40,407 nt of DNA from Bradyrhizobium valentinum (lineage in GTDB: Bacteria; Pseudomonadota; Alphaproteobacteria; Rhizobiales; Xanthobacteraceae). The stretch's first letter is position 1, and every line of letters begins with the position of its first letter. The notes under the pieces are model-generated. The model saw only the letters and a list, made by a program, of their open reading frames with translations. It ran no database searches and had not been told where the DNA came from. The DNA lies in NCBI RefSeq assembly GCF_001440405.1, contig NZ_LLXX01000033.1:122828-163234 (forward strand), written 5' to 3'. Both the position numbers and the translations under genes were made by a program. Below are positions 31,525 through 40,407 of the stretch, piece by piece.

Positions 31525-32337
31525 ATGACCTTTACGCTCGGTCCCAAAGCCACCTCGGCGGGTTACAAGCTCGCCGCTTTCGACCAGATCGGTTCGACCA
31601 ATGCCGAGGCCATGGTCCGTGCCCGCGACGGCGAGAGTGGCCCGACGTGGTTTGCGACCACCGAGCAGACGGCAGGGCGGGGCCGCCGGCAGCGGGCTTG
31701 GGTCGCGCCGCGCGGCAACCTTGCCAGCAGCATTCTCGAAGTCATGGATGTTTCTCCGGCGGTTGCGGCCACGCTGGGTTTTGCAGCGGGGTTGTCGCTT
31801 GAAAGCGCCCTGCAGAAGCTCAGCATCGAGGCCAACATGCGCCGCGCAGGGACGGAGCCGCTGCAGTTTGCGCTGAAATGGCCGAACGACGTGCTGGCGG
31901 AGCGGCAGAAGCTCGCCGGCATCCTGCTGGAAGCGGAAGCCGTGGCCGGCAACCGGCTCGCCGTCGTGGTCGGCATCGGCACCAATGTCGTTGCTGCGCC
32001 CGAAGGGACGCCGACGCCGGCGACCTCGCTCGCAGCACTGGGGGTCCAGGTCGGCGCCGAGGAATTGTTCAAGGCACTGGCGGAGGCCTGGGTCGAGTTC
32101 CGCGGCATCTGGGACAATGGCCGCGGCTTCGGCGAAATCCGAAAGCTGTGGTTGGAGCGCGCCTTTGGCGTTGGCGAGCGGGTTGCAATCCAGACCGGAA
32201 CCACGAAGGTAGAAGGCACGTTCGACACGATCGATGACACCGGCTGCCTGATCGTCCGCACCGCGGATGGCAGGCGCATGCCGATTACGGCCGGGGAAGT
32301 CTATTTCGGCACCGCGGCATCAGTGGGAGCGGCCTGA
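31525..32337 (+). CDS. birA: Biotin--[acetyl-CoA-carboxylase] ligase
   Basis: The 270-residue class I biotin protein ligase attaches biotin to carboxylase carrier domains. Motifs are STNAEA near the N terminus, the adenylate loop TAGRGRRQRAW (residues about 48-58), KWPNDVL, KLAGILLE and VVGIGTNV. The C-terminal SH3-like cap contains GTFDTIDDTGCLIV. There is no N-terminal helix-turn-helix, so unlike E. coli BirA it should not repress biotin genes. The ATG comes one base after nuoN, and the stop overlaps the next ATG (TGATG). This nuoN-birA-RNase J order is, from memory, typical of alphaproteobacteria. Confidence 0.94.
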   Translation: MTFTLGPKATSAGYKLAAFDQIGSTNAEAMVRARDGESGPTWFATTEQTAGRGRRQRAWVAPRGNLASSILEVMDVSPAVAATLGFAAGLSLESALQKLSIEANMRRAGTEPLQFALKWPNDVLAERQKLAGILLEAEAVAGNRLAVVVGIGTNVVAAPEGTPTPATSLAALGVQVGAEELFKALAEAWVEFRGIWDNGRGFGEIRKLWLERAFGVGERVAIQTGTTKVEGTFDTIDDTGCLIVRTADGRRMPITAGEVYFGTAASVGAA

Positions 32338-34007
32338 TGGCGCGGCCGGATGAATTGACTTTTGCCCCGCTTGGCGGCGTCGGCGAGATCGGCATGAACC
32401 TGTCGATCTACGGGCTCGGCAACCGCCATCAGCGGTCGTGGCTGGCGGTCGATCTCGGGGTCTCCTTCGGCGACGAGGAGCATCTGCCGGGCATCGACCT
32501 GATCATGCCCGACATCCGCTTCCTGGAGAAAGAGCGCAACAACCTAATGGGCTTGGTGCTAACGCACGCCCATGAGGACCATTTCGGCGCGATCATCGAC
32601 CTCTGGCCGAAATTGCAGTGCAAGGTCTATGCGACCAAGTTCAGCGCCGCTTTGTTCGAGGCCAAATGCGCCGCCGAGCGCAATCCGCCAAAAATCCCGG
32701 TGACGGTGGTGCCATCAGGCGGCCGGGTCAATCTCGGGCCGTTCACCGTCGAATTCATCCCGGTCGCCCATTCGATCCCGGAATCGCATGCGCTGGCGAT
32801 CCACACCTCCGTCGGCACTGTCCTCCACACCGGCGACTGGAAGATCGACCCGACGCCGATCATTGGTCTTCCGACCGACGAGCGGCGCTTGCGCGAACTT
32901 GGCGATGACGGCGTGCTGGCGCTGGTTGGCGATTCCACCAATGCGGTGCGAGACGGGCGCTCGCCCTCGGAGACCGAGGTCGCCGCCACCATCAAGAAGC
33001 TGGTCGGCGCCGCCAAGGGCCGTGTCGCCGTTACCACCTTTGCTTCCAATGTCGCGCGCGTGAAAGCGGTGGCGGACGCCGCCAGGGACGCCGGCCGCGA
33101 GGTGGTCGTGGTCGGCCGCGCCATGGAGCGCGTGGTGCAGGTCGCCCGCGAGACCGGCTATCTCGAGGGCGTGCAGAATTTCCGCGGCGCCGATTATTAC
33201 GGCCATTTTCCGCCAGACAAGGTGCTGGCGCTGTGCACGGGAAGCCAGGGCGAGCCGCGCGCGGCGCTCGCCAGGATAGCCAATGACGACCATCCCCAGG
33301 TGACGCTGAACAAGGGCGATAGCGTGATCTTTTCCTCGCGCACCATCCCCGGCAACGAGAAGGCGGTCGGCGCCATCATCAATGGGCTGGTCAGCCAGGG
33401 CATCGAGGTCATCACCGACCGCACCGATCTGGTCCACGTCTCCGGTCATCCGCGCCGCGACGAACTCCGCGACATGATCTCCTGGGTGCGCCCGCAGCTC
33501 CTGATCCCGGTTCATGGCGAGGCGCTGCATCTGTCCGAGCACGCGAAACTGGCGCGCGCCGCCGGCGTGCCCAAGGTGCTGATCTGCCGCAATGGCGATC
33601 TCGTCAAGCTCGGCCCGGGCGACCCCGGCATCATCGACGAACTGCCGTCGGGGCGGCTCTACAAGGACGGCTCGATCCTGGAGGATGCAAAATCCCGCGC
33701 CGTGGTGGAGCGGCGGCGGATGGGCTTTTCCGGCTGCGCCTTCGTGGCGCTTGCCATGACCGACAAGGGCGAGCTGGTCGACGATCCCGAGGTTGATCTG
33801 GTCGGCATCCCCGAAAAGAATACGGCCGGCGAGGTCATCGACGAGATCGTGTTCGACGTGGTGGTGTCGACGGTGGAGAGCCTGCCGCGGGCGCGGCGGC
33901 GCGATCCGGACGCAACCGCAGAATCGGTGCGCCGCGCGGTGCGGGCGGTCATCAACGAGCAATGGGGCAAGAAGCCGATTTGCCTCGTTCATGTTCTGAC
34001 AGTTTGA
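32337..34007 (+). CDS. rnj: Ribonuclease J
   Basis: The 556-residue product is a metallo-beta-lactamase/beta-CASP ribonuclease that matures rRNA and degrades mRNA from the 5' end. The first metal motif HAHEDH gives H77, H79, D81 and H82. Further metal residues are in EFIPVAHSIPESHAL and HTGDWKIDP, and beta-CASP motifs in VGDSTNA, CTGSQGEPRAAL and VHVSGHPRRDELRDM, ending in LIPVHGE. The start overlaps the birA stop by one base, coupling it to the end of the complex I transcript. A repeat-bearing gap follows. It could be called a generic metallohydrolase, but the beta-CASP motif set favours RNase J. Confidence 0.93.
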   Translation: MARPDELTFAPLGGVGEIGMNLSIYGLGNRHQRSWLAVDLGVSFGDEEHLPGIDLIMPDIRFLEKERNNLMGLVLTHAHEDHFGAIIDLWPKLQCKVYATKFSAALFEAKCAAERNPPKIPVTVVPSGGRVNLGPFTVEFIPVAHSIPESHALAIHTSVGTVLHTGDWKIDPTPIIGLPTDERRLRELGDDGVLALVGDSTNAVRDGRSPSETEVAATIKKLVGAAKGRVAVTTFASNVARVKAVADAARDAGREVVVVGRAMERVVQVARETGYLEGVQNFRGADYYGHFPPDKVLALCTGSQGEPRAALARIANDDHPQVTLNKGDSVIFSSRTIPGNEKAVGAIINGLVSQGIEVITDRTDLVHVSGHPRRDELRDMISWVRPQLLIPVHGEALHLSEHAKLARAAGVPKVLICRNGDLVKLGPGDPGIIDELPSGRLYKDGSILEDAKSRAVVERRRMGFSGCAFVALAMTDKGELVDDPEVDLVGIPEKNTAGEVIDEIVFDVVVSTVESLPRARRRDPDATAESVRRAVRAVINEQWGKKPICLVHVLTV

Positions 34008-34052
34008 GGTAGAAAGCGTTAGTTCGACTGCGTCATAGCTGCTCAAATCCCT

Positions 34053-34222
34053 CATCCTGAGGAGCCCGCAAAGCGGGCGTCTCGAAGGATGTAGGCCACA
34101 GACGGGGCCTCATGGTTCGCCCGGCGATGCGGAGCATCGTCCGGAGACGCGCGGAGCCTGTCATCGGGCCGCGCTGCGCGCGGACCCGTTGGCGCTCCTC
34201 ACCATGAAGGGGTGGCCTATGA
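34053..34222. repeat. Composite palindromic repeat between rnj and mce
   Basis: The left part is a hairpin: CATCCT (34053-34058), CCCGC-AAA-GCGGG in the middle, and AGGATG (34086-34091). The right part has GGCCTCATGGT paired with a later ACCATGAAGG-type arm, and an internal hairpin GATGCGGAGCATC. I recognise the CATCCTGAGGAGCCCGC pattern as a dispersed Bradyrhizobium-type element. It fills most of the 281-bp gap and may separate the rnj and mce transcripts. Confidence 0.72.
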
Positions 34223-34288
34223 CGTAGTTTAAGGGTTAGCGGACCGCGCGGATACGCCGCGAAGACGCAGGAAGCAGGGAGTGGAGTC

Positions 34289-34693
34289 ATGCTGGGCCGG
34301 CTCAATCATGTCGCGATCGCGGTCAAGGATGCGGAGAAGGCCGCCAAGATCTACGGCGGCGCGTTCGGCGCCGAAATCTCCGGCGCGGTGCCGTTGCCGG
34401 AGCACGGCGTTATCACCGTGTTCGTGACGCTGCCCAATACCAAGATCGAATTCATCCAGCCGCTCGGCGAGGCCTCGCCGATCGCCAAATTCGTCGAGCG
34501 CAACGCCGACGGCGGTATCCACCACATCTGCTACGACGTGCCCGACATTATCGCCGCGCGCGACAAGCTGATCAGCGAGGGCGCGCGCGTGCTCGGCGAC
34601 GGCGTGCCGAAGATCGGCGCCCACGGCAAGCCGGTGCTGTTTTTCCATCCGAAGGATTTCTCCGGCGCGCTCGTCGAAATCGAACAGGCTTGA
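34289..34693 (+). CDS. mce: Methylmalonyl-CoA epimerase
   Basis: The 134-residue product is a vicinal-oxygen-chelate (glyoxalase fold) enzyme that interconverts (S)- and (R)-methylmalonyl-CoA in propionyl-CoA breakdown. Two beta-alpha-beta-beta-beta modules are visible, beginning LNHVAIAVKDAEKAAKIYG and GGIHHICYDVPDIIAARDKL. Metal ligands are His in LNHVAIAV, His in GIHHICYD and the C-terminal Glu in ALVEIEQ. Start ATG 34289 follows GGGAGTGGAG. The DUF1467 gene follows after 6 bp, forming a two-gene unit. The nearby biotin ligase fits the biotin-dependent propionyl-CoA carboxylase step before it. Confidence 0.93.
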   Translation: MLGRLNHVAIAVKDAEKAAKIYGGAFGAEISGAVPLPEHGVITVFVTLPNTKIEFIQPLGEASPIAKFVERNADGGIHHICYDVPDIIAARDKLISEGARVLGDGVPKIGAHGKPVLFFHPKDFSGALVEIEQA

Positions 34694-34699
34694 ACCCTG

Positions 34700-34975
34700 A
34701 TGGCCTATAGCGTCTCCACCGCGCTTGCGATCTACTTCGTGCTCTGGTGGGTCGTGCTGTTCACGACGCTGCCGTTCGGCGTCCGCAGCCAGCATGAGGA
34801 CGGCGAGGGCGCGCCCGGCACCGATCCCGGGGCGCCGGTCATGGCGCGGATGGGCTACAAGCTGCTCTGGACCACGCTGATCTCAGGCGTGATTTTCGGC
34901 ATCGGCATGTGGGCGTATCACCAAGGCTATCTGAACATCGAGCGGCTGTCGAAGCTGATGGGGCTGCCGTTTTAA
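34700..34975 (+). CDS. DUF1467 family membrane protein
   Basis: The 91-residue protein has two transmembrane helices (ALAIYFVLWWVVLFTTLPFGV and LLWTTLISGVIFGIGMWAY) joined by an acidic loop with the family's HEDGEGAPGTDPGAP segment. The function of the family is unknown; it is widespread in alphaproteobacteria next to mce. Start ATG 34700 lies 6 bp after mce. In most relatives I recall, proS and the lol transporter genes come next, whereas here accessory DNA begins. Confidence 0.9.
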   Translation: MAYSVSTALAIYFVLWWVVLFTTLPFGVRSQHEDGEGAPGTDPGAPVMARMGYKLLWTTLISGVIFGIGMWAYHQGYLNIERLSKLMGLPF

Positions 34976-34997
34976 GATTTGATCCGGCGGGGGAGAG

Positions 34998-35595
34998 ATG
35001 GCGTCGGAAGAAGCCGCAGGGATTATCGATCTGTATCAGCGCAAGGCGCGGGACTGGATCACGAGCCGCGCCCGCGCCACCTTGTTTGAAAAACCCTGGC
35101 TCGACCGTTTCCGTGCGCTGCTGCCGCCTGCAGGCCCGATCCTCGATCTCGGGTGCGGATCCGCAGAGCCGATGGCCGCGTATCTGATCGGGCTTGGTCA
35201 CCCCGTCGTTGGTGTGGATTCCTCCCCGGCGATGATCGATGTCTGCCGAAAGCATTTTCCCGAGCAGGAGTGGATCGTTGCCTATATGCGCTCACTTGCC
35301 TTGCGAGAGCAGTTCTCCGGCATCCTTGCGTGGGACAGTTTCTTTCACCTCTGCCACGACGACCAGCGCCTGATGTTTCCAGTGTTTCGCGCGCACGCGG
35401 CACCGAGCGCAGCACTGATGCCCTGCGCATGGTGAGGCGATGGGGAATTTTGGCGGCGAGCCGCTGTATCATGCGAGCCTCGACCCGGCCGAATATCGTT
35501 CGTTGCTCGATCGGAACGGGTTTCGCGTGGTGTCGCATGTCGTTGAGGACCCCGACTGCGGCGGCCACACTATCTGGCTCGCGCAGCTCATTTGA
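34998..35595 (+). pseudogene. Frameshifted SAM-dependent methyltransferase
   Basis: The first 140 residues read as an intact class I methyltransferase: YQRKARDWITSRAR, motif I ILDLGCGSAEPMAAYLI, VVGVDSSPAMIDVCRK, and FSGILAWDSFFHLCHDDQRLMF. The frame then stops at TGA 35433-35435. The true C terminus continues in the +1 frame from about 35428 (HGEAMGNFGGEPLYHASLD, then EDPDCGGHTIWLAQLI) to TGA 35593-35595. In related proteins a short segment joins ALM to HGEA. About 11 bp seem to be missing near 35420, which removes it and shifts the frame. A ribosome site GGGGGAGAG precedes ATG 34998. A sequencing error is less likely than a real deletion but not excluded. Confidence 0.78.
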
Positions 35596-35651
35596 GACAC
35601 TGCGGCCAGTCGGGATGGTGGAGGCGCAGGCCGCCGGCCGCGGCTTGTGGC

Positions 35652-35674
35652 TATGATCTGGTGAAGAAAGGCCG
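35652..35674 (+). repeat. Imperfect direct repeat, copy 1
   Basis: TATGATCTGGTGAAGAAAGG plus CCG. A second copy at 36457-36481 differs by one substitution and a 2-bp insertion in the A-run. In one frame both encode Cys-x-Tyr-Asp-Leu-Val-Lys-Lys. The two copies bracket the opposite-strand methyltransferase, which may mark a duplication or insertion. The rest of the 146-bp gap after the frameshifted gene has no other feature I recognise. Confidence 0.55.
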
Positions 35675-35741
35675 GATTCATCTATCCGAGCCAGAAACTG
35701 ACTGTTCTCCGGCGAGACCTGAGCTAATCTGAGCGTTTAGA

Positions 35742-36380
35742 TCATCGCTTGCGGGCCACAATGTAGGGGCGTTGGTCCTTGCCCTTGCTGGCGTGGCTCT
35801 CCCTGACAAGGACCTCGAAACCCGCGTCGATGATCAGTTGCTCCAGCGCGGACGCGCCGAGGGAACTGACATGCGGCGCCATTCCGATGGCTCGCATCGC
35901 GGGCAGCAGGAGCAGCCGGATCAGCGGGTTCATGTCTCCCAGGCAAGGCGTTTTCGAGATGAACAGGCCCCCGGGCTTCAGCAGGACGTGGATGCTGCGC
36001 AGCGTGTCCGGCACGTTGCGCACCAGATGCAGATAGTTGAAGCCCAGAACGGCATCGAACCGGCTTTCCTCGTGGACCAGTTCTTCGGCGGTCGCGGTGC
36101 GAAAGGAAAGTGCCGGGATCGACACGACCGCCAGCTTCTCTTCAGCGATCGCGATCATCCCGCCGGAAATATCGGTCGCGAGGTAGCTCCGCACGCCATT
36201 CGCAAGTCGCAGCGCCGTCGTTCCCGTGCCGCAACCCAGTTCCAGCATACTGTCTCCGGGCTGCAGATAAGCGCGCGTGCGTTCGAGCGTGCGCTCGTAT
36301 CCGCTCGGGTCTGCGATGCGGGATTTGGCGTACCTGCGGGAAGATTTGTCCCAGAAACGGGCGTCGCTTGTGATGCTCAT
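35742..36380 (-). CDS. Class I SAM-dependent methyltransferase
   Basis: The 212-residue soluble methyltransferase is complete. After an N-terminal helix (FWDKSSRRYAKSRIAD) come motif I MLELGCGTGTTALRLA (45-60), the SAM ribose acid in LATDISGGMI, the motif II region RFDAVLGFNYLHLV, and LLKPGGLFISKTPCLGDM. The C-terminal helix-strand is LIIDAGFEVLVRESH. It resembles UbiE/Coq5-like small-molecule methyltransferases; the substrate is unknown. Start ATG 36380 has GAGAGGTGG 6-7 bp upstream on the minus strand. It is convergent with the broken methyltransferase next door but is not its duplicate, as motifs differ. Confidence 0.88.
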   Translation of the reverse strand: MSITSDARFWDKSSRRYAKSRIADPSGYERTLERTRAYLQPGDSMLELGCGTGTTALRLANGVRSYLATDISGGMIAIAEEKLAVVSIPALSFRTATAEELVHEESRFDAVLGFNYLHLVRNVPDTLRSIHVLLKPGGLFISKTPCLGDMNPLIRLLLLPAMRAIGMAPHVSSLGASALEQLIIDAGFEVLVRESHASKGKDQRPYIVARKR

Positions 36381-36456
36381 GTGCGTCCACCTCTCGGCAA
36401 AGCCTACTATATGCGTCAGACAAGAAGATTGCGAAAATCTGACGGCGTTTTGCGAT

Positions 36457-36481
36457 TATGATCTGGTCAAGAAAAAGGCCG
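36457..36481 (+). repeat. Imperfect direct repeat, copy 2
   Basis: TATGATCTGGTCAAGAAAAA plus GGCCG, matching copy 1 at 35652-35674 apart from one substitution and two extra A. It lies 76 bp upstream of the leftward methyltransferase start. Confidence 0.55.
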
Positions 36482-36641
36482 ATATCGGCTCGAATTTCCC
36501 GGAACGGAGTAAACGACTGGCAGCCCGGTTTCGCCTGATCGCTTCAGGTGACCTCGCTTTGCTTGCGGGGGAGAAGGCGTCCCCGGATGCAATGCGGCGT
36601 GGTGCACTGCTGATCCGGAAGAAGTCCATGCTGAGACGTGG

Positions 36642-36688
36642 GTCCCGGCTCTGCGGCGCAGCGCTATGCGCTGCACCGCGTCCGGGAC
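36642..36688. repeat. Palindromic repeat hairpin
   Basis: Outer arms GTCCCGG (36642-36648) and CCGGGAC (36682-36688), then GCGG/CCGC, and an inner perfect stem GCAGCGC-TAT-GCGCTGC (36658-36674). It resembles a dispersed Bradyrhizobium palindrome of the type reading GGTCCCGGCTCTGCGG. It lies in non-coding DNA. Confidence 0.65.
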
Positions 36689-36966
36689 ACGGATGGCGAG
36701 GCGCCATCGGCGATCCGCTCGCGCAGGTGCCGCGCATAGGCTTTGAATATGGGTGTCGCCAACAGGATCATACCGCCGGTCAATATCTTCAAGCTCACAG
36801 CAATCTTTGGTAGTTCCAGAATTAACCGCCAGCGCGGACATCAAGGTTAACTAACAAGCTTACCCAAGGGATTCGGTTGCTCGCCTCCACGGTAGAGCTA
36901 ACCGTCTAAGCTGCATTTCCAGAGAATTTTGATCTCTGCTCACATTTTCATTCAAGGAGCACTGCC

Positions 36967-37446
36967 ATGGTGCGTTCAGCAAAACCACCGCTTTTAGATG
37001 CGATCGATCTTGAACGCGAGATTCAAGAAGAGTTTCGCAAGCTGCCAATTCACGAATCCCAGCCGACCGATTTCGCGCCGCCTTCCGTTCGCGCTCCGGA
37101 TTTGGGGATGCCGGACTATGTAGAGCATAGCGACGGGGCGACGGAGATCGGCAAGCTGTCGGCGGAAGCTGTTGTCCGCGAATACGAAGCTGCAGCGAAA
37201 GACATTGAGGCCCTGGGCGTTGAGCTCATTGAGCAGGCCAGGCAATGCGAGGCCATGAGCCGTGAGGCGCTCGCGGTGACTGAAGAACTGAAGGAAACCG
37301 CAGCGCTTTACCGTGCGGAGGCCAAACGCGTCTTCCTTCAAATTGAGAACTGTTCGTTGGTGACGGCAGAGGTCCGCAAGATTTGCGAAGAAATGAAGGA
37401 CAAGATCGCAGCTCCGGCCATGGCCGAAACTAAAGCCGGGGAGTAA
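36967..37446 (+). CDS. Hypothetical coiled-coil protein
   Basis: The 159-residue product has no signal or membrane segment. Residues 1-60 are polar and proline-containing (EEFRKLPIHESQPTDFAPPS). Residues 62-145 form a long helix with heptad-like spacing (REYEAAAKDIEALGVELIEQ and later EELKETAALYRAEAKRVFLQ), so it is probably a coiled-coil oligomer. Start ATG 36967 has a strong AAGGAGC site. Similar short proteins occur in Bradyrhizobium genomes as I recall, with no assigned function. It stands alone, flanked by gene-poor DNA on both sides. Confidence 0.8.
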   Translation: MVRSAKPPLLDAIDLEREIQEEFRKLPIHESQPTDFAPPSVRAPDLGMPDYVEHSDGATEIGKLSAEAVVREYEAAAKDIEALGVELIEQARQCEAMSREALAVTEELKETAALYRAEAKRVFLQIENCSLVTAEVRKICEEMKDKIAAPAMAETKAGE

Positions 37447-38188
37447 AGCGGAGCCACCCAGGTACCGACGACGGTGCTAGCGCGCCCTAGCTAGCTTCGT
37501 TACAGGGACCGGCGGCTGAATGTCGTCGAAACGATTAATCAGCCGCTCTAATAGCTCCATGCGCATTCTGCTGCCTAATCGGATGGCTCGGCGCTGCCTA
37601 TAACAAGCGCACGGACCAACGTCGGGTCTGACAGCCTGCGTGTTGAAGCCGGTTGCGCGCCGCAGCTATCGGGAAATTCGCGCTCATCGCTCCGCCCCGC
37701 CGCGCCTGCGCCACGGAATACAGGCGAGCGATAGAAACCCCATGAATCGAGTTCGACGTGAAATTTCTCCGCACCACAATCGCATCGGTGTTCTTGATGG
37801 CATCGTCATTCGCACAAGTTCAGCAACCCAATGTCACGGGTAGGAGGCTGTCACCGAAAGACGTGCGGCGGGTTGTAAAGCTTTGTTCCCGGGCGATGGC
37901 GATGAGGTAGCGAAGGTCGTCGAAGCTGCCGCGCGGCATTTATTGCACCACCTTATAAGTCCTTGCAGATTATAGGGACTAGTCGCGGCAGAGCCATCCC
38001 CTAATTGTCATCGTGGCCCGAGGCATCGCGTAACGCTAGCTGCGGTCACATCGGACATGCCGCTCACCGGTGAATCGTGTTCGAAGCCCGGGAACCGGTC
38101 AGGAGGCAGCGTAGTTATTCGATGCCCGCGGGGCGGCGCACAGGCCGCCGTCTGCATCAATCAGTGCTCAGCAAACCGGGAGGCAGCA
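37447..38188. other. 742-bp gene-poor stretch before iorA
   Basis: The only coding candidate is the short GTG-initiated frame at 37758-37910. There is no recognisable RNA gene, terminator hairpin with a T-run, or strong promoter. The last 15 bp hold the GGGAGG ribosome site of iorA. Confidence 0.5.
37758..37971 (+). pseudogene. Possible broken small secreted protein
   Basis: From GTG 37758 the frame reads MKFLRTTIASVFLMASSFAQ, a credible signal peptide with an AxA-like end, then VQQPNVTGRRLSPKDVRRVV and a stop at 37908-37910 (50 residues). From about 37892 the +1 frame continues plausibly with GDGDEVAKVVEAAARHLLHH to a stop near 37971, as if one frameshift split a roughly 70-residue secreted protein. 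The ribosome site is weak. No homologue is recognised. Confidence 0.3.
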
Positions 38189-38650
38189 ATGGCGCTCGCG
38201 ATCAAAGTCAACGGTACCATGCAGAGCGTCGATGTCGATAATGACGCGCCGCTCCTCTGGGTCCTACGTGATGCGCTCGGCCTGGCCGGCACGAAGTTCG
38301 GCTGTGGTGTCGCACAATGCGGCGCCTGCACCGTGTTCGTGGATGGCAAGCCAATGCGCTCCTGTACCCTGCCGATCTCGGCGCTCGGCACCCGCGAGGT
38401 GACCACCATCGAGGGCGTCTCCGGGCGGGAGGCCGAGGCAGTACAGCAAGCCTGGATCGTGCGCGACGTGCCGCAATGCGGCTACTGCCAGTCAGGCCAG
38501 GTGATGAGCGCCGTCGCGCTCCTCAAGCAGGTCAAGAAACCGAGCGACCGCGACATCGATCTCGCGATGAACGGCAACGTCTGCCGCTGCGCCACCTACG
38601 TCCGTATCCGCGCCGCGATCCACGACGCCGCCCGCGCGCTGGAGGGCTGA
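38189..38650 (+). CDS. iorA: Isoquinoline 1-oxidoreductase-type small subunit, [2Fe-2S] protein
   Basis: The 153-residue small subunit of a xanthine-oxidase-family molybdenum hydroxylase carries two [2Fe-2S] clusters. The plant-ferredoxin-like cluster uses C39, C44, C47 and C59 (CGVAQCGAC). The second, helical-domain cluster uses C97, C100, C132 and C134 (CGYCQSGQ and CRC). It passes electrons from the molybdenum centre of the partner to an acceptor, probably a cytochrome c. Start ATG 38189 follows GGGAGG by 6 bp; an upstream in-frame ATG at 38057 would add 44 unrelated residues. The large subunit gene begins 3 bp after its stop. The actual substrate is unknown. Confidence 0.92.
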   Translation: MALAIKVNGTMQSVDVDNDAPLLWVLRDALGLAGTKFGCGVAQCGACTVFVDGKPMRSCTLPISALGTREVTTIEGVSGREAEAVQQAWIVRDVPQCGYCQSGQVMSAVALLKQVKKPSDRDIDLAMNGNVCRCATYVRIRAAIHDAARALEG

Positions 38651-38653
38651 GCC

Positions 38654-40407
<1,754 letters not shown>

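Larger units (their letters stand above)
36381..36966. other. 586-bp gene-poor stretch with repeats
   Basis: No frame in this stretch looks like a real gene. It holds copy 2 of the direct repeat (36457-36481), a fragment with CTCGCTTTGCTTGCGGGGGAG near 36550 resembling part of another dispersed repeat, and a palindrome at 36642-36688. A good ribosome site for the next gene (AAGGAGC) sits at its right end, 36955-36961. Confidence 0.6.

Noticed and set aside
36277..36813. 178-residue plus-strand frame across the second methyltransferase start
   Set aside because: It runs through antisense coding DNA, a direct repeat and a palindromic repeat; no domain and no ribosome site.

Overview
The window is GC-rich chromosomal DNA from an alphaproteobacterium of the Hyphomicrobiales, most likely Bradyrhizobium or a close Nitrobacteraceae relative. 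This rests on the gene order (tig-clpP-clpX-lon, then a complete nuoA-N operon followed by birA, an RNase J gene, mce and a DUF1467 gene), on the protein sequences, and on several palindromic intergenic repeats of a kind I associate with Bradyrhizobium genomes. No database search was possible, so the genus is an inference.

Region 1 (1-3.2 kb): the 3' end of a NAD(P)H-hydrate dehydratase gene, a palindromic repeat, and a leftward two-gene unit. That unit encodes a Tat-exported multicopper-oxidase-like protein that lacks most copper ligands, followed by a mandelate racemase-type enolase-superfamily enzyme. A tRNA-Leu gene follows. Region 2 (3.2-10 kb): the proteostasis block tig, clpP, clpX, lon, with a good candidate heat-shock (RpoH) promoter before clpP and a strong terminator after lon. 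Region 3 (10-15 kb): tRNA-Val, a SAM methyltransferase, leftward pepT and an HU gene, tRNA-Asp, a small membrane protein gene with a CRP/FNR-like palindrome upstream, and the C-terminal remnant of an MFS transporter.

Region 4 (15-34 kb): a complete 14-subunit complex I (NDH-1) operon. Its genes mostly overlap or lie within about 20 bp of each other. Four non-canonical genes are embedded in it: an FkbM-type methyltransferase that overlaps nuoD, a small membrane protein after nuoE, and a coiled-coil mini-protein plus a membrane-anchored protein between nuoF and nuoG. NuoL carries a histidine-rich insert, and a palindromic repeat sits between nuoI and nuoJ. The transcription unit probably runs on into birA and the RNase J gene, which are coupled by overlap. 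After a second repeat come mce and a DUF1467 gene.

Region 5 (35-40.4 kb): accessory DNA. It holds a frameshifted methyltransferase, an opposite-strand methyltransferase bracketed by an imperfect direct repeat, palindromic repeats, a genus-type coiled-coil protein, a long gene-poor stretch with a possible broken secreted mini-protein, and an iorAB-type molybdenum hydroxylase pair cut off by the window end.

No CRISPR array, prophage, transposase or classical defence system was seen. The best candidate for undescribed biology is the set of extra genes built into the complex I operon. The copper-ligand-free oxidase homologue is the next best.
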